DNA of 64,000 nt from Limnohabitans sp. (GTDB lineage: Bacteria; Pseudomonadota; Gammaproteobacteria; Burkholderiales; Burkholderiaceae_C), in NCBI GenBank assembly GCA_030158125.1, contig JAOATL010000022.1, positions 50,405 through 114,404 on the forward strand, read 5' to 3'. A model generated the notes under the pieces. It saw only the letters and a list, made by a program, of their open reading frames with translations. It was not told the origin of the DNA and searched no databases. Within the stretch, counting starts at the first letter, position 1, and every line of letters starts with the position of its first letter. Of the stretch, positions 28,382 to 37,555 are shown piece after piece. A program made the position numbers and the translations under genes.

Positions 28382-29731
28382 ATGTCCACTGTCTTCAACT
28401 TCACCTTCGTACCCTGGTTTCGCTCGGTGGCGCCCTACATTCACATGCACCGTGGCAAAACCTTTGTGGTGGGCATTGCAGGCGAGGCCATTGCGGCGGG
28501 CAAATTGCAGCATTTGGCCCAAGACTTGGCGTTGATCCAAAGCATGGGCGTCAAAATTGTGCTGGTGCATGGTTTCCGCCCGCAAGTCAACGATCAATTG
28601 CAAGCCAAAGGCCACGAGCCCAAGTATTCACACGGCATCCGCATTACCGACGAAGTGGCCCTCGATTGCGCCCAAGAAGCAGCAGGCCAATTGCGCTACG
28701 AAATTGAAGCCGCCTTCAGCCAAGGCTTGCCCAACACCCCCATGGCTGGCTCTACAGTGCGCGTCATCAGCGGCAACTTCTTAACGGCACGTCCCGTGGG
28801 CATTGTGGACGGCGTCGATTTCAAACATTCCGGTTTGGTCCGTAAAGTAGACGTGGCCGGCATTACCCAAACGCTGGACATGGGGGCCATGGTGCTGCTC
28901 TCGCCTTTTGGTTTTTCACCCACAGGCGAAGCTTTCAATTTGTCGATGGAAGAAGTGGCCACCAGTGTGGCCATCGAAATGCAAGCCGACAAACTCATCT
29001 TCTTGACCGAAATTCCAGGCTTGCGCATCAACCCAGAAGCCCCAGAATCAGACGACAACCCCATCGATACTGAGCTGCCCTTGGCCACGGCCGAAAAGTG
29101 GCTCAATGAATTGCCTGCCGCTTTGTTGCCCACAGACCATGCTTTCTACTTGCAGCACTGCGTGAAGGCCTGCAAAGAAGGCGTCGAGCGCAGTCACATC
29201 TTGCCCTTTGCGGTCGATGGTGCGCTGCTGCTAGAAATTTATGTGCACGACGGCATCGGCACCATGGTGATCGATGAAAAACTGGAAGAATTGCGCGAAG
29301 CCACACACGACGATGTTGGCGGTATCTTGCAATTGATCGAGCCCTTCGAAAACGACGGCACCTTGGTCAAACGCGATCGCACCGAAATTGAACGTGACGT
29401 TGACCACTACACCATCATTGAACACGATGGCGTGATTTTCGCGTGTGCTGCGCTCTACCCTTACCCCGAAGCCAAAACTGCGGAGATGGCGGCTTTAACG
29501 GTGTCACCGCAGTCGCAAGGCCAAGGCGATGGCGAGAAGATTTTGAAACGCATTGAGCAACGCGCACGCGCCATGGGCTTGCAAAGTATTTTTGTATTGA
29601 CCACCCGCACCATGCACTGGTTCATCAAACGCGGTTTTGTGCCCACCGACCCCGACTGGCTGCCAGAGGGTCGAAAGCGCAAATACAACTGGGATCGTCG
29701 CAGTCAGGTGCTGATGAAAAAGTTAAGCTGA
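28382..29731 (+). CDS. argA: Amino-acid N-acetyltransferase (N-acetylglutamate synthase)
   Basis: A 449-residue enzyme that acetylates glutamate with acetyl-CoA as the first step of arginine synthesis. The N-terminal amino acid kinase domain (about 1-285) includes VVGIAGEAIAAGKL and is the arginine-sensing part. The C-terminal GNAT domain (about 300-445) contains LTVSPQSQGQGDGEKIL, the acetyl-CoA-binding loop. The length fits the ArgA of Proteobacteria. It is divergent from hrpA, with 78 bp between the starts, and its end overlaps dsbB by 9 bp. Confidence 0.95.
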   Translation: MSTVFNFTFVPWFRSVAPYIHMHRGKTFVVGIAGEAIAAGKLQHLAQDLALIQSMGVKIVLVHGFRPQVNDQLQAKGHEPKYSHGIRITDEVALDCAQEAAGQLRYEIEAAFSQGLPNTPMAGSTVRVISGNFLTARPVGIVDGVDFKHSGLVRKVDVAGITQTLDMGAMVLLSPFGFSPTGEAFNLSMEEVATSVAIEMQADKLIFLTEIPGLRINPEAPESDDNPIDTELPLATAEKWLNELPAALLPTDHAFYLQHCVKACKEGVERSHILPFAVDGALLLEIYVHDGIGTMVIDEKLEELREATHDDVGGILQLIEPFENDGTLVKRDRTEIERDVDHYTIIEHDGVIFACAALYPYPEAKTAEMAALTVSPQSQGQGDGEKILKRIEQRARAMGLQSIFVLTTRTMHWFIKRGFVPTDPDWLPEGRKRKYNWDRRSQVLMKKLS

Positions 29732-30265
29732 CTTCAACCAACCGTCGCGCAGACGCATGGCCAGCATCAGCAACACAATGGTGCTGAAAGCCACAAAAGA
29801 CCAATTGGCGATAGAGCCGCCTAAGAAAGTCCAATCAACTTTGGTGCAATCGCCACTTCCCTTGAATATCATAGGGATGAGGCGTTGCATGGGAAAGTTT
29901 TCAACCATGCCGTAGAAGTCTCGGCCGCATGACACAGCTTCGGGGGGGTACCACTGTAGCCAGGTTTGACGTGCAGCCACAAAAGCACCAAAGCCAGCGG
30001 ACACCAAAACCAACCAACTGATCAGCATGGTGAGAACGGAAGAGCCGCCCACCGCCCCCAAGGCAGACAAAACGATGACCCCAATCAAGGCATAGCGCTG
30101 CACAATGCACATGGGACACGGCACCAAACCCAAAAAGTTTTGCAGGTACACAATGCCAAACACCAACATGGCCGTACCACCTAAGGCGACGATGGCCAAA
30201 CATGCACGGGCAGACAACTGCATAAAAAATTCAAGAACGCGATGCATCTGTGCCTTCAATGACAT
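29723..30265 (-). CDS. dsbB: Disulfide bond formation protein B
   Basis: A 180-residue inner-membrane protein with four membrane helices. It re-oxidises DsbA and passes electrons to quinones. The first periplasmic loop has the CPMC redox pair (LVPCPMCIVQRYAL, about residues 49-52). The second pair is Cys in AVSCGRDF and SGDCTKVD. It overlaps the end of argA by 9 bp in convergent orientation. An internal ATG at residue 7 is another possible start. Confidence 0.93.
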   Translation of the reverse strand: MSLKAQMHRVLEFFMQLSARACLAIVALGGTAMLVFGIVYLQNFLGLVPCPMCIVQRYALIGVIVLSALGAVGGSSVLTMLISWLVLVSAGFGAFVAARQTWLQWYPPEAVSCGRDFYGMVENFPMQRLIPMIFKGSGDCTKVDWTFLGGSIANWSFVAFSTIVLLMLAMRLRDGWLKSA

Positions 30266-30277
30266 TGGGGTGAGTGA

Positions 30278-31054
30278 TTAGCTTTCAACAAAAGCACGCT
30301 CAATGACAAACTGTCCTGGCGTGCTGGTGTTGCCTTCAACAAAACCGCGCTTCTCGCACAGGGCTTTGAGATCGCGCAGCATTTCTGGGCTGCCGCAAAT
30401 CATCACACGGTCTTCAACTGCATTGAGCGCTGGAATGCCCAAGTCTGCGCTGATTTGACCGTTTTCTAACAGGTCAGTGACGCGGCCTTGGTGCTCGAAT
30501 GCCTCACGCGTGACCGTGGGGTAGTACAGCAATTGCTTGCCGACCATCTCACCCAAAAATTCATTTTGTGGCAACTCTTTGGTAATGAAATCGCGGTAGG
30601 CCAATTCTTTGATTTCGCGCACGCCGTGTAACAACACAACTTGCTCAAAACGTTCGTAGGTTTCGGGATCGCGGATGATGCTCATGAAAGGCGCCAAGCC
30701 GGTGCCTGTACCAATGAGGTACAAACGTTTGGCGGGCGTGAGGTAGTCAATGAGCAAAGTGCCCGTGGGCTTGCGACCCACCACAATGCTGTCGCCCACT
30801 TGAATGTGTTGAAGCTTAGATGTCAAAGGACCGTCTTGTACTTTGATACTGAGAAACTCCAAGTGTTCTTCGTAGTTGGCACTGGCAATGCTGTAGGCGC
30901 GAAGCAATGGTTTGCCGTTGTCCCCGCGCAAACCAATCATGGTGAAGTGGCCATTGGAAAAGCGCAAAGCCTGATCACGGGTGGTGGTGAAGCTGAACAA
31001 GCGATCGGTCCAGTGGTGAACACTCAGGACTTTTTCTTCTAAAAATGCACTCAT
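30278..31054 (-). CDS. fpr: Ferredoxin--NADP+ reductase, FNR type
   Basis: A 258-residue flavoprotein that moves electrons between NADPH and ferredoxin or flavodoxin in the cytoplasm. It has the FAD-binding LLRAYSIASANYEEHLEF, the NADPH-binding LIGTGTGLAPFMSIIRDP and the VMICGSPEML stretch. The ATG at 31054 begins MSAFLEEKVLSV, which fits the family; the open frame reaches 22 codons further upstream without support. It is divergent from yggX across about 117 bp containing several dyads, which suggests oxidative-stress regulation. Confidence 0.94.
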   Translation of the reverse strand: MSAFLEEKVLSVHHWTDRLFSFTTTRDQALRFSNGHFTMIGLRGDNGKPLLRAYSIASANYEEHLEFLSIKVQDGPLTSKLQHIQVGDSIVVGRKPTGTLLIDYLTPAKRLYLIGTGTGLAPFMSIIRDPETYERFEQVVLLHGVREIKELAYRDFITKELPQNEFLGEMVGKQLLYYPTVTREAFEHQGRVTDLLENGQISADLGIPALNAVEDRVMICGSPEMLRDLKALCEKRGFVEGNTSTPGQFVIERAFVES

Positions 31055-31076
31055 AAAACCTAAGGGAATTGAAACA

Positions 31077-31141
31077 AAACAAGCTATTTTCAGCTTGTTT
31101 CGCTTGTATTGGAAATACAATAATTTTATATCTGTATACAG
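31077..31141. promoter_or_regulatory. Divergent fpr/yggX control region with three dyads
   Basis: Three perfect inverted repeats lie in 65 bp. AAACAAGCT and AGCTTGTTT flank ATTTTC (31077-31100). TTGTATT and AATACAA flank GGA (31104-31120). The third is CTGTATACAG (31132-31141). A plausible yggX promoter is TTGTAT (31104) and TTATAT (31126) with 16 bp between, so the second dyad overlaps the -35 element. The regulator is not identifiable by eye. Confidence 0.6.
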
Positions 31142-31171
31142 AACCGATCTTAAGCTTCATCAAGGAACACC

Positions 31172-31447
31172 ATGGCGCGTACCGTTAATTGCATCAAATT
31201 GGAAAAAGAAGCCGAGGGTTTGGACTTTCCACCCTACCCTGGTGAACTTGGCAAACGCATTTGGCAAAGCGTCAGCAAGGAAGCCTGGGCTGCTTGGCTT
31301 AAACACCAAACCATGCTGGTCAATGAAAACAGACTGAATTTGGCCGATGCGCGCGCGCGCCAGTACTTGGCCCGCCAAATGGAAAATCATTTCTTTGGCA
31401 CAGGTGCCGATGCAGCCCAAGGTTATGTCCCACCCCCCAGTGCCTAA
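31172..31447 (+). CDS. yggX: Oxidative damage protection / Fe(2+)-trafficking protein
   Basis: A 91-residue YggX-family protein ([19 protein letters not shown]). The conserved Cys7 and the block [19 protein letters not shown] are diagnostic. YggX protects iron-sulfur clusters from oxidants and takes part in iron trafficking. AAGGAAC lies upstream of the ATG. The last 23 bases overlap the proposed start of mnmC in another frame. Pairing with divergent fpr makes an oxidative-stress locus. Confidence 0.95.
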   Translation: MARTVNCIKLEKEAEGLDFPPYPGELGKRIWQSVSKEAWAAWLKHQTMLVNENRLNLADARARQYLARQMENHFFGTGADAAQGYVPPPSA

Positions 31448-33176
31448 TTTTCACGCAGTACACTGGCAACAACGAAAAGCGTGGCAAACACATTGGCACG
31501 CATTGGACACGGCATTTGGTCGTGGCGATGCGTTCCTCCAAACCCTTCAAGCTTGGCAACAAGATGCCAACGCGCCTCACACACTGTTTTTCACAGCCTT
31601 TGCGGCTGAACCCCCTAAGCACATTCACCCGCTGATTGCAACAAGCTGTTTTGGTTTGCTGCCAGGTGTTCATCGCATTGTGTTTGCGCAGGGCAAGGTG
31701 CAGTTGACTTTGTGCATCGGACCAACGCCTGCCATGGCGCGTGAGATTGACATGGCTGCAGACAGCATCTGCATTGACTCGCTTGATCTGTGGCACACCA
31801 AAGCGTTGGTGCGTTTCAGCAAAGTTCAAACGGTCCTTCAATGGCGCGATGCCAGCCCGCAAGCGCTCGTCGATTTAAAGTTGGCAGGCATGCTTGTCAA
31901 CACACGCAACGCAACAGCACAGTACAAACCACTCTGGACACCCCGATCCGCCTTGCGCGCCAGCATGAGCAGTCCCAAAACAGCCAAGCGCCCGTCACAG
32001 CATGCCGTCATCATCGGCGCAGGTTTATCGGGTGCCGCGGTGGCCCATAGCTTGGCCATCAGAGGCTGGACGGTAGAGGTCTTAGACCAAGCCGACCACA
32101 TGGGCGCAGGTGCATCAGGTTTGCCCGCTGGCATTTTTGCCACCCATGTGTCGCCAGACAACAGCATTCTTTCTCGCATCACCCGCGACGGTGTACGCGC
32201 CACAATTCACCGCGCAAACCAGTTGCTCAAACACGGCACCCACTGGCAATTGTCCAACTTACTCGAACACCGGTATGCCGGCAAACGTCAGTTGCCCAAA
32301 GGGGATGCATGGCCAGCAGCAGGCCATGAATGGAGCACAGAAGCAAGCCACGAACAAAGAACTGCCGGAGGCCTGCGGCAAGACACTGCAGCGATGTGGC
32401 ACCCCCTGGCGGGTTGGATTCAAACACCGGTTTTTGTCAAATCGCAACTCTCGCATCCCAACATCACCTGGCGCGGCGCATGCCAAGTTGCAAAACTTCA
32501 GCGCGTCAATTCAATTTGGCAAGTGCTAGACCCACACGGCAAGGCTTTGGCACAAACAAAATGTCTGGTGTTGGCCAACGCGCATCAGTGCCAAAGCTTG
32601 ATCGACACCGTGGAAGGCACAGACACCGCCGATGGTGTGCAACGCCCTCGCCTGCCCGCCACAGCGCTGCGTGGCCAAGTCACTTGGGGCAGTATGGCAT
32701 TGCTACCCGCCTCTCTGAAAAACAAGTTGCCTGTTTTTCCCATGAATGGACATGGCAGCTACATCGGCAATTTAAAGGCATTGACAGACTGCACAAGCGA
32801 CACGCATTGGCTGGTGGGCTCTAGTTTCCAACGCAATGACTTGGACTTAAGAACACGCCAAGAAGACCAGAAGAGCAACATCCAACAATGGGCTGAACTG
32901 ATGCCAGCCCTGCAGGCTGAAATTCAACACAGCGTTGACCCCGCAAGCACGCACGCATGGGCGGGCATTCGCTGCGCCTTGCCAGACCGGGTGCCCGCCG
33001 TCGGTGAATTTGCACATCCCGATTTTGAGAGCCTGCACGTTTGCACGGGCATGGGTGCTCGCGGCATCAGCTTGTCTGTGTTGTGCGGCGAAGTTCTGGC
33101 CGCCCACTTAAACCACGAGCCTTTGCCCATGGCTTTGTCATTGGCCAAACTGATGTCGGCGTCGCGCTTTGGCTGA
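31425..33176 (+). CDS. mnmC: tRNA-modifying MnmC-like protein with eroded MnmD domain
   Basis: A 583-residue protein. The C-terminal two-thirds (from about residue 195) is the FAD-dependent MnmC1 oxidoreductase that removes the carboxymethyl group from cmnm5(s2)U34, with [14 protein letters not shown] and [18 protein letters not shown]. The N-terminal part aligns by eye to the MnmD methyltransferase ([18 protein letters not shown]). However, the SAM-binding FGTGLNFL is replaced by FGRGDAFL, the catalytic DGFxP region reads [12 protein letters not shown], and the first 30 or so residues are missing. ATG 31425 is used; GTG 31440 is an alternative. Methyltransferase activity is doubtful. Confidence 0.85.
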   Translation: MSHPPVPNFHAVHWQQRKAWQTHWHALDTAFGRGDAFLQTLQAWQQDANAPHTLFFTAFAAEPPKHIHPLIATSCFGLLPGVHRIVFAQGKVQLTLCIGPTPAMAREIDMAADSICIDSLDLWHTKALVRFSKVQTVLQWRDASPQALVDLKLAGMLVNTRNATAQYKPLWTPRSALRASMSSPKTAKRPSQHAVIIGAGLSGAAVAHSLAIRGWTVEVLDQADHMGAGASGLPAGIFATHVSPDNSILSRITRDGVRATIHRANQLLKHGTHWQLSNLLEHRYAGKRQLPKGDAWPAAGHEWSTEASHEQRTAGGLRQDTAAMWHPLAGWIQTPVFVKSQLSHPNITWRGACQVAKLQRVNSIWQVLDPHGKALAQTKCLVLANAHQCQSLIDTVEGTDTADGVQRPRLPATALRGQVTWGSMALLPASLKNKLPVFPMNGHGSYIGNLKALTDCTSDTHWLVGSSFQRNDLDLRTRQEDQKSNIQQWAELMPALQAEIQHSVDPASTHAWAGIRCALPDRVPAVGEFAHPDFESLHVCTGMGARGISLSVLCGEVLAAHLNHEPLPMALSLAKLMSASRFG

Positions 33177-34382
33177 TTACTGCTGGGCGGCGGCCGGACG
33201 GCGTGATTTCACGTAGGCATCGGTGGGCTGGTAATTTTTACCATCGGCATAGCGCCACTGCGTCATGCTGCCCTGATTGCCACGAACATCCAATTTGCCC
33301 ACAAAGGCACCCATGGTGGACTGTTGGTCAATGGCACGGAACTCGGCAGGACCAAAAGGTGTGCTGAATTTCAAACCGCGCATGGCCAGCACCAACTTTT
33401 CGTTGTCGGTACTACCCGCTTTTTGAATGCCTGCAAAGATCGCTTGCATGGTGGCGTAGCCCACGACCGAGCCCACCTTCGGATTTTCTTTGTATTTGCG
33501 ATAGTAATTGGCCGCAAAAGTAGCGTGTTCCTTGGTGTCAATTTGATCCCAGGGATAGCCCGTCACAATCCAGCCCTTGGGTGTCTCATCTTTCAACACC
33601 TCCAAGTACTCGGGCTCGCCAGACAGCATGGACACCACGGGAATTCTCGGAAAAATAGCGCGTTGATTACCTTCGCGGACAAGCTTGGCCAGGTCGGCGC
33701 CAAAGGTCACGTTGAAAATAGCGTCGGGCTTGCTTTGCATGAGCGCGCTCAAACTGCTGCCAGCGTCAATTTTTCCAAGTACAGGCCACTGCTCGCCCAC
33801 AAACTCAACATCGGGTCGTTTGGCCTTGAGCAAGGCTTTGAAACTGGCCACCGCACTTTGTCCGTATTCGTAATTGGGCGCCAAAGTGGCCCAACGTTTG
33901 GCGGGCAATTTGGCCGCCTCTTCCACCAACATGGCAGCTTGCATGTACGTACTGGGGCGCAGACGGAACGTATAGCGATTGCCTTTGTCCCACACCAAGG
34001 TATCGGTGAGGGGCTCACTGGCAACGAACAAACGTTTGCTTTTAGCAGCATGGTCGGCCAAAGCCAAGCCTACATTTGACAAGAAGCCACCCGCCAACAC
34101 ATCCACTTTTTCTTGACTGGTCAACTCAATGGCATGGCGCAAAGCGTCTTCTGGTTTGCCTGCATCGTCGCGCGCAATGACTTCGACCTTGCGACCTAAG
34201 AGGCCGCCTGCTGCGTTGATTTCCTCAACCGCAAGCTGCCAGCCTTGCTTGTAGGGCTGAGTGAACTGCGGCATGGCCGAGTAGCTATTAATTTCTCCAA
34301 TGCGAATGGGGGTTTGCGCACTGGCGGACATTGCCAGCGTTGTTGACACCCAAATGGCGCTTAGGTTGACCCAAAACTTCAT
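33177..34382 (-). CDS. ABC transporter substrate-binding protein, Liv family (orphan)
   Basis: A 401-residue periplasmic binding protein. The signal peptide (about residues 1-22, ending SASA) is followed by TPIRIGEINSYSAMP. GGLLGRKVEVIARDDAGKPE and the Tyr-rich central domain are typical of the amino acid/amide binding family. No permease or ATPase genes are adjacent; it abuts mnmC end to end. It may feed another Liv system in the genome. Ligand unknown. Confidence 0.9.
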   Translation of the reverse strand: MKFWVNLSAIWVSTTLAMSASAQTPIRIGEINSYSAMPQFTQPYKQGWQLAVEEINAAGGLLGRKVEVIARDDAGKPEDALRHAIELTSQEKVDVLAGGFLSNVGLALADHAAKSKRLFVASEPLTDTLVWDKGNRYTFRLRPSTYMQAAMLVEEAAKLPAKRWATLAPNYEYGQSAVASFKALLKAKRPDVEFVGEQWPVLGKIDAGSSLSALMQSKPDAIFNVTFGADLAKLVREGNQRAIFPRIPVVSMLSGEPEYLEVLKDETPKGWIVTGYPWDQIDTKEHATFAANYYRKYKENPKVGSVVGYATMQAIFAGIQKAGSTDNEKLVLAMRGLKFSTPFGPAEFRAIDQQSTMGAFVGKLDVRGNQGSMTQWRYADGKNYQPTDAYVKSRRPAAAQQ

Positions 34383-34463
34383 GCCAATCTCCTCAAAAGC
34401 GAAACTGTACCATCCTCTTCCTCACCAGTCACTTCAGCGACATTTAGACCTTTGCCAACGGCT

Positions 34464-34518
34464 CTTATGATCAAAAAGCATATATGTACAACGAATAAAT
34501 AGTTTGATTGGTCATAAG
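34464..34518. promoter_or_regulatory. Inverted repeat upstream of cysI
   Basis: CTTATGATCA (34464-34473) and TGGTCATAAG (34509-34518) are near-perfect inverted arms 35 bp apart, in an AT-rich leader 60-115 bp upstream of cysI. CysB/Cbl-type LysR regulators control such operons, so this could be their site. That link is inference. Confidence 0.45.
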
Positions 34519-34577
34519 CAATCGTTAAAGTTCGGGCCTTGATCGGCTCAGTCCGTAGATTCAACGCCACTTAACAG

Positions 34578-36359
34578 ATGTACCAATACACAGAATTTGA
34601 CCGCCAGTTTGTCAAACTGCGCGCAGCACAACACCGAGACCAACTGGACCGTTGGCAAAAAGGCGAACTTGCAGACGACGAGTTTCGCCCGCTTCGTCTT
34701 CAAAACGGTTGGTACGTTCAGCGCTACGCGCCCATGTTGCGCGTGGCCGTTCCGTATGGCGAAATCTCTAGCAAGCAACTGAGCGTATTGGCTCAAATCG
34801 CCAAAGAGTACGACCAACCCGATGCAGCGTTGTTTGCCAAGGCGCAATCGCAACAAGACTTGTTACCCGGCAAATCACCGCGCCTGCTCAAAGGCTATGG
34901 TCACTTCACCACGCGTCAAAACGTTCAGTTCAACTGGATTCCGTTGGACAAATCGGCAGACGTGATGGACCTCCTGGCCACCGTCGACATGCATGGCATT
35001 CAAACCAGCGGCAACTGCATTCGCAACATCACCACCGATGAATTGGCGGGTGTGGCTGTGGACGAAGTGGTCGACCCCCGGCCTTACGCTGAAATTTTGC
35101 GACAGTGGAGCACCTTGCACCCAGAGTTTGCTTTCTTACCTCGCAAATTCAAAATTGCCATCACGGGTGCGACCGAAGACCGCGCAGCAATCGGCTGGCA
35201 TGACGTCGGCTTGCAACTTGTGAAAAATGCGGCAGGAGAAGTTGGCTTCAAAGTGTGGGTGGGCGGCGGTATGGGCCGCACCCCCATTATTGGCAGCTTG
35301 GTGCGGGAGTTCTTGCCATGGCAACAAATCATGAACTACCTTGAAGCCGTTGTGCGTGTGTACAACCGTTGGGGTCGTCGCGACAATTTGTACAAAGCCC
35401 GCATTAAGATTTTGGTCAAGGCTGAGGGGCAGCGTTACATCGATGAAGTGGAAGCGGAGTTCTTGCAAATCATCACTGTTGACGGTGGCCCACACACCAT
35501 CACGCAAGCAGAATTCGATCGCGTGGCGGCTTGCTTTGTAGAGCCGCATGCGCACGAATCGGCAGCAGCATCGGCTAACAGCCACACGCAAGATGTCGCA
35601 TTCCTACGATGGGTCCATCAAAACGTTGTGGCCCACAAAAATCCAGCATTGCGCGCAGTGACTTTGTCGTTCAAGCGTTTGGGTTTAGCACCGGGCGATG
35701 CCACGGCCGAACAGCTCGAAGCCTCCGCACAATTGGTGGCCAAGTATTCACGCGGCGAAGCGCGCGTGACGCATTCACAAAACTTGGTACTGCCTTGGGT
35801 GCCGGAAAGCCAACTGTTTGACCTCTGGCAAGACGCCAAAGACCTGGGGCTGGCAAGTCCCAACATTGGCTTGTTGAACGACATGATCGCTTGCCCAGGC
35901 GGTGACTACTGTGCTTTGGCCAATGCACGTGCCATTCCAGTGGCGGCGGCCATTTCAGAGCGGTACCAAGACCTGGACGAATTGGACGACCTTGGCCCAA
36001 TCGATCTGCACATCAGCGGTTGCATCAACTCATGCGGACACCACCACAGCGGCCACATTGGCATCTTGGGCGTTGATAAAGATGGCAAAGAGTGGTACCA
36101 AGTGACCTTGGGTGGCTCGGATGGTTCTGCACTGTCTGGCTCAGCGGGCGCTGGGAAGGTGGTCGGCCCCTCCTTCTCTGCGGCCGAAGTGCCTGAAGTC
36201 ATTGAAGCCGTGCTCAACAAGTACCTTGAGTTGCGCGCTCCCAGCAGCAGCAGCAACGTTCGCGCCGAATACTTCATTGAAACCTTGCGCCGCGTGGGCC
36301 AAGATGCTTTCAAGGCGGCTGCCAACGGCGCACGTCATCCCGAGCCCGAGCTCGCTTGA
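34578..36359 (+). CDS. cysI: Assimilatory sulfite reductase hemoprotein-type (nitrite/sulfite reductase)
   Basis: A 593-residue siroheme and [4Fe-4S] reductase that converts sulfite to sulfide with six electrons. The cluster/siroheme ligands are Cys439, Cys445, Cys482 and Cys486, giving C-x5-C-x36-C-x3-C. Two ferredoxin-like half domains (RYAPMLRVAVPYGEIS, AVTLSFKRLGL) are visible. It is the single-protein type common in Burkholderiales without CysJ; electrons probably come from ferredoxin, possibly FdxA at 39904. It opens the cysI-DUF934-cysH-cysD-cysN operon. Confidence 0.94.
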   Translation: MYQYTEFDRQFVKLRAAQHRDQLDRWQKGELADDEFRPLRLQNGWYVQRYAPMLRVAVPYGEISSKQLSVLAQIAKEYDQPDAALFAKAQSQQDLLPGKSPRLLKGYGHFTTRQNVQFNWIPLDKSADVMDLLATVDMHGIQTSGNCIRNITTDELAGVAVDEVVDPRPYAEILRQWSTLHPEFAFLPRKFKIAITGATEDRAAIGWHDVGLQLVKNAAGEVGFKVWVGGGMGRTPIIGSLVREFLPWQQIMNYLEAVVRVYNRWGRRDNLYKARIKILVKAEGQRYIDEVEAEFLQIITVDGGPHTITQAEFDRVAACFVEPHAHESAAASANSHTQDVAFLRWVHQNVVAHKNPALRAVTLSFKRLGLAPGDATAEQLEASAQLVAKYSRGEARVTHSQNLVLPWVPESQLFDLWQDAKDLGLASPNIGLLNDMIACPGGDYCALANARAIPVAAAISERYQDLDELDDLGPIDLHISGCINSCGHHHSGHIGILGVDKDGKEWYQVTLGGSDGSALSGSAGAGKVVGPSFSAAEVPEVIEAVLNKYLELRAPSSSSNVRAEYFIETLRRVGQDAFKAAANGARHPEPELA

Positions 36360-36376
36360 ACCCCCGATTGATTCTC

Positions 36377-36757
36377 ATGAAAATTTTGTCTTTCAACGAT
36401 CACACGCCAGGCACAGACACCAGCGTGATCAGTATCGCCAACGATGCAGACCCACGCAGCGTGTCGCTAGAGGGTGTCAAGCGCATCGACTTGCACTTCC
36501 CCAAATTCACCGATGGCCGTGCCTACAGCCAAGCCTTTTTGTTGCGTCGACGTCTGGGTTTCAAAGGCGAGATTCGGGCCACAGGCGATGTCCTCATCGA
36601 CCAACTCGTGTCCATGGCACGCACTGGATTTGATGTTGCCGTTTTGCGCCAAGGCTTGGATGCCAGCGCTGCACAACGTCAGTTCGATCGCTTTCCCAAT
36701 TTCTACCAGGGCTCCGCGGTGGACACACACCCGCTGTTTGCAAAGGCCGCAGCATGA
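36377..36757 (+). CDS. DUF934 domain-containing protein
   Basis: A 126-residue protein with the DUF934 core around FPKFTDGRAYSQAFLLRRRLGFKG (shown only in part here: FPKFTDGRAYSQ) and a C-terminal FPNFYQGSAVDTHPLF. This family nearly always sits between cysI and cysH in Proteobacteria, so it is thought to assist sulfite or sulfate reduction, but its function is not established. The start at 36377 (ATG) is preferred; an in-frame TTG at 36356 would overlap cysI. Its stop overlaps cysH (ATGA). Confidence 0.9.
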   Translation: MKILSFNDHTPGTDTSVISIANDADPRSVSLEGVKRIDLHFPKFTDGRAYSQAFLLRRRLGFKGEIRATGDVLIDQLVSMARTGFDVAVLRQGLDASAAQRQFDRFPNFYQGSAVDTHPLFAKAAA

Positions 36758-37542
36758 GCATGACATCTGTCAGTAGCGTTGGCGCTGGTGGCGCTGGTGG
36801 CGCTGGTGGCGCTGCTGGCTCGCAAAATGCCATTTCATTGCATGCCAACCCCAGTGCAACCTACGCAAACAAAGTGGTCGAGAGTTTGACCCTGTTAGAA
36901 CAAGCCGCTGCCGAATTCAGTCCCGTCACCCAAGCGTCCAGTCTGGGCGCAGAAGACGTGGTCATCACCCATCTCATCAATCACCACGCGTTGAACATTC
37001 CGGTGTTTGTATTGGAAACAGGCGCATTGCATCGCGAAACACTGGCATTGCTAGAACGCACGCAGGCGCATGCCATTGCGCCGGTCAAGGTCTATCGACC
37101 CGCCAACGAAAAAGTCATTGCCTTCGTCAAAACACATGGCCAAGACGCCATGTACGAAAGCCTTGAACTTCGCAAAGCCTGCTGCCAAGTTCGCAAGCTC
37201 GAGCCCTTGGCCGAAGCACTTAAAGGTCAACGCGCCTGGGTCACCGGTTTGCGCCGTGAGCAATCAAGCAACCGCGCTGAAGTGCCCTTGATAGACCGTG
37301 CCGACGAAGCCACCAAAGGCCAGATCAAACTCAACCCCTTGGCCAACTGGACTTGGGGCGATGTGTGGCACTACATCTCAATCCACCAAGTGGACTACAA
37401 CCCGCTGCACGATCAGTTTTTCCCCAGCATTGGTTGTGCCCCCTGCACACGCGCCATCAGCCTGGGCGAAGAATTTCGCGCAGGCCGCTGGTGGTGGGAA
37501 GACGAAGCCGCCAAAGAGTGCGGCTTGCACGCCAAGAAATAA
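36754..37542 (+). CDS. cysH: Phosphoadenylyl/adenylyl-sulfate reductase
   Basis: A 262-residue reductase that makes sulfite from APS or PAPS using thioredoxin. The catalytic cysteine is Cys256 in KECGLH. Two further pairs, Cys143-Cys144 and Cys228/Cys231 (GCAPC), are the [4Fe-4S] ligands that mark APS-using enzymes. No cysC (APS kinase) is in the cluster, which agrees. The N-terminus carries a Gly/Ala-rich tail of about 15 residues encoded by a 9-bp tandem repeat; it is outside the domain. It overlaps the DUF934 stop by 4 bp. Confidence 0.93.
   Translation: MSMTSVSSVGAGGAGGAGGAAGSQNAISLHANPSATYANKVVESLTLLEQAAAEFSPVTQASSLGAEDVVITHLINHHALNIPVFVLETGALHRETLALLERTQAHAIAPVKVYRPANEKVIAFVKTHGQDAMYESLELRKACCQVRKLEPLAEALKGQRAWVTGLRREQSSNRAEVPLIDRADEATKGQIKLNPLANWTWGDVWHYISIHQVDYNPLHDQFFPSIGCAPCTRAISLGEEFRAGRWWWEDEAAKECGLHAKK
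36781..36816 (+). repeat. 9-bp tandem repeat inside cysH
   Basis: GGCGCTGGT is repeated three times perfectly (36781-36807), followed by a partial fourth copy. It encodes Gly-Ala-Gly repeats in frame. The unit length is a multiple of three, so gain or loss of copies keeps the frame. Confidence 0.9.
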
Positions 37543-37555
37543 GTCAGAGAAAATT

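Noticed and set aside
28304..28615. The 104-codon N-terminal extension of the hrpA frame
   Set aside because: It overlaps the start of argA and has no resemblance to the HrpA family.
36356..36376. TTG start of the DUF934 protein overlapping cysI
   Set aside because: The seven extra residues are not conserved-looking, and an ATG at 36377 is available.
37298..37555. An upstream extension of the cysD frame
   Set aside because: It lies in cysH in another phase, and CysD begins at MNARTEPELL.
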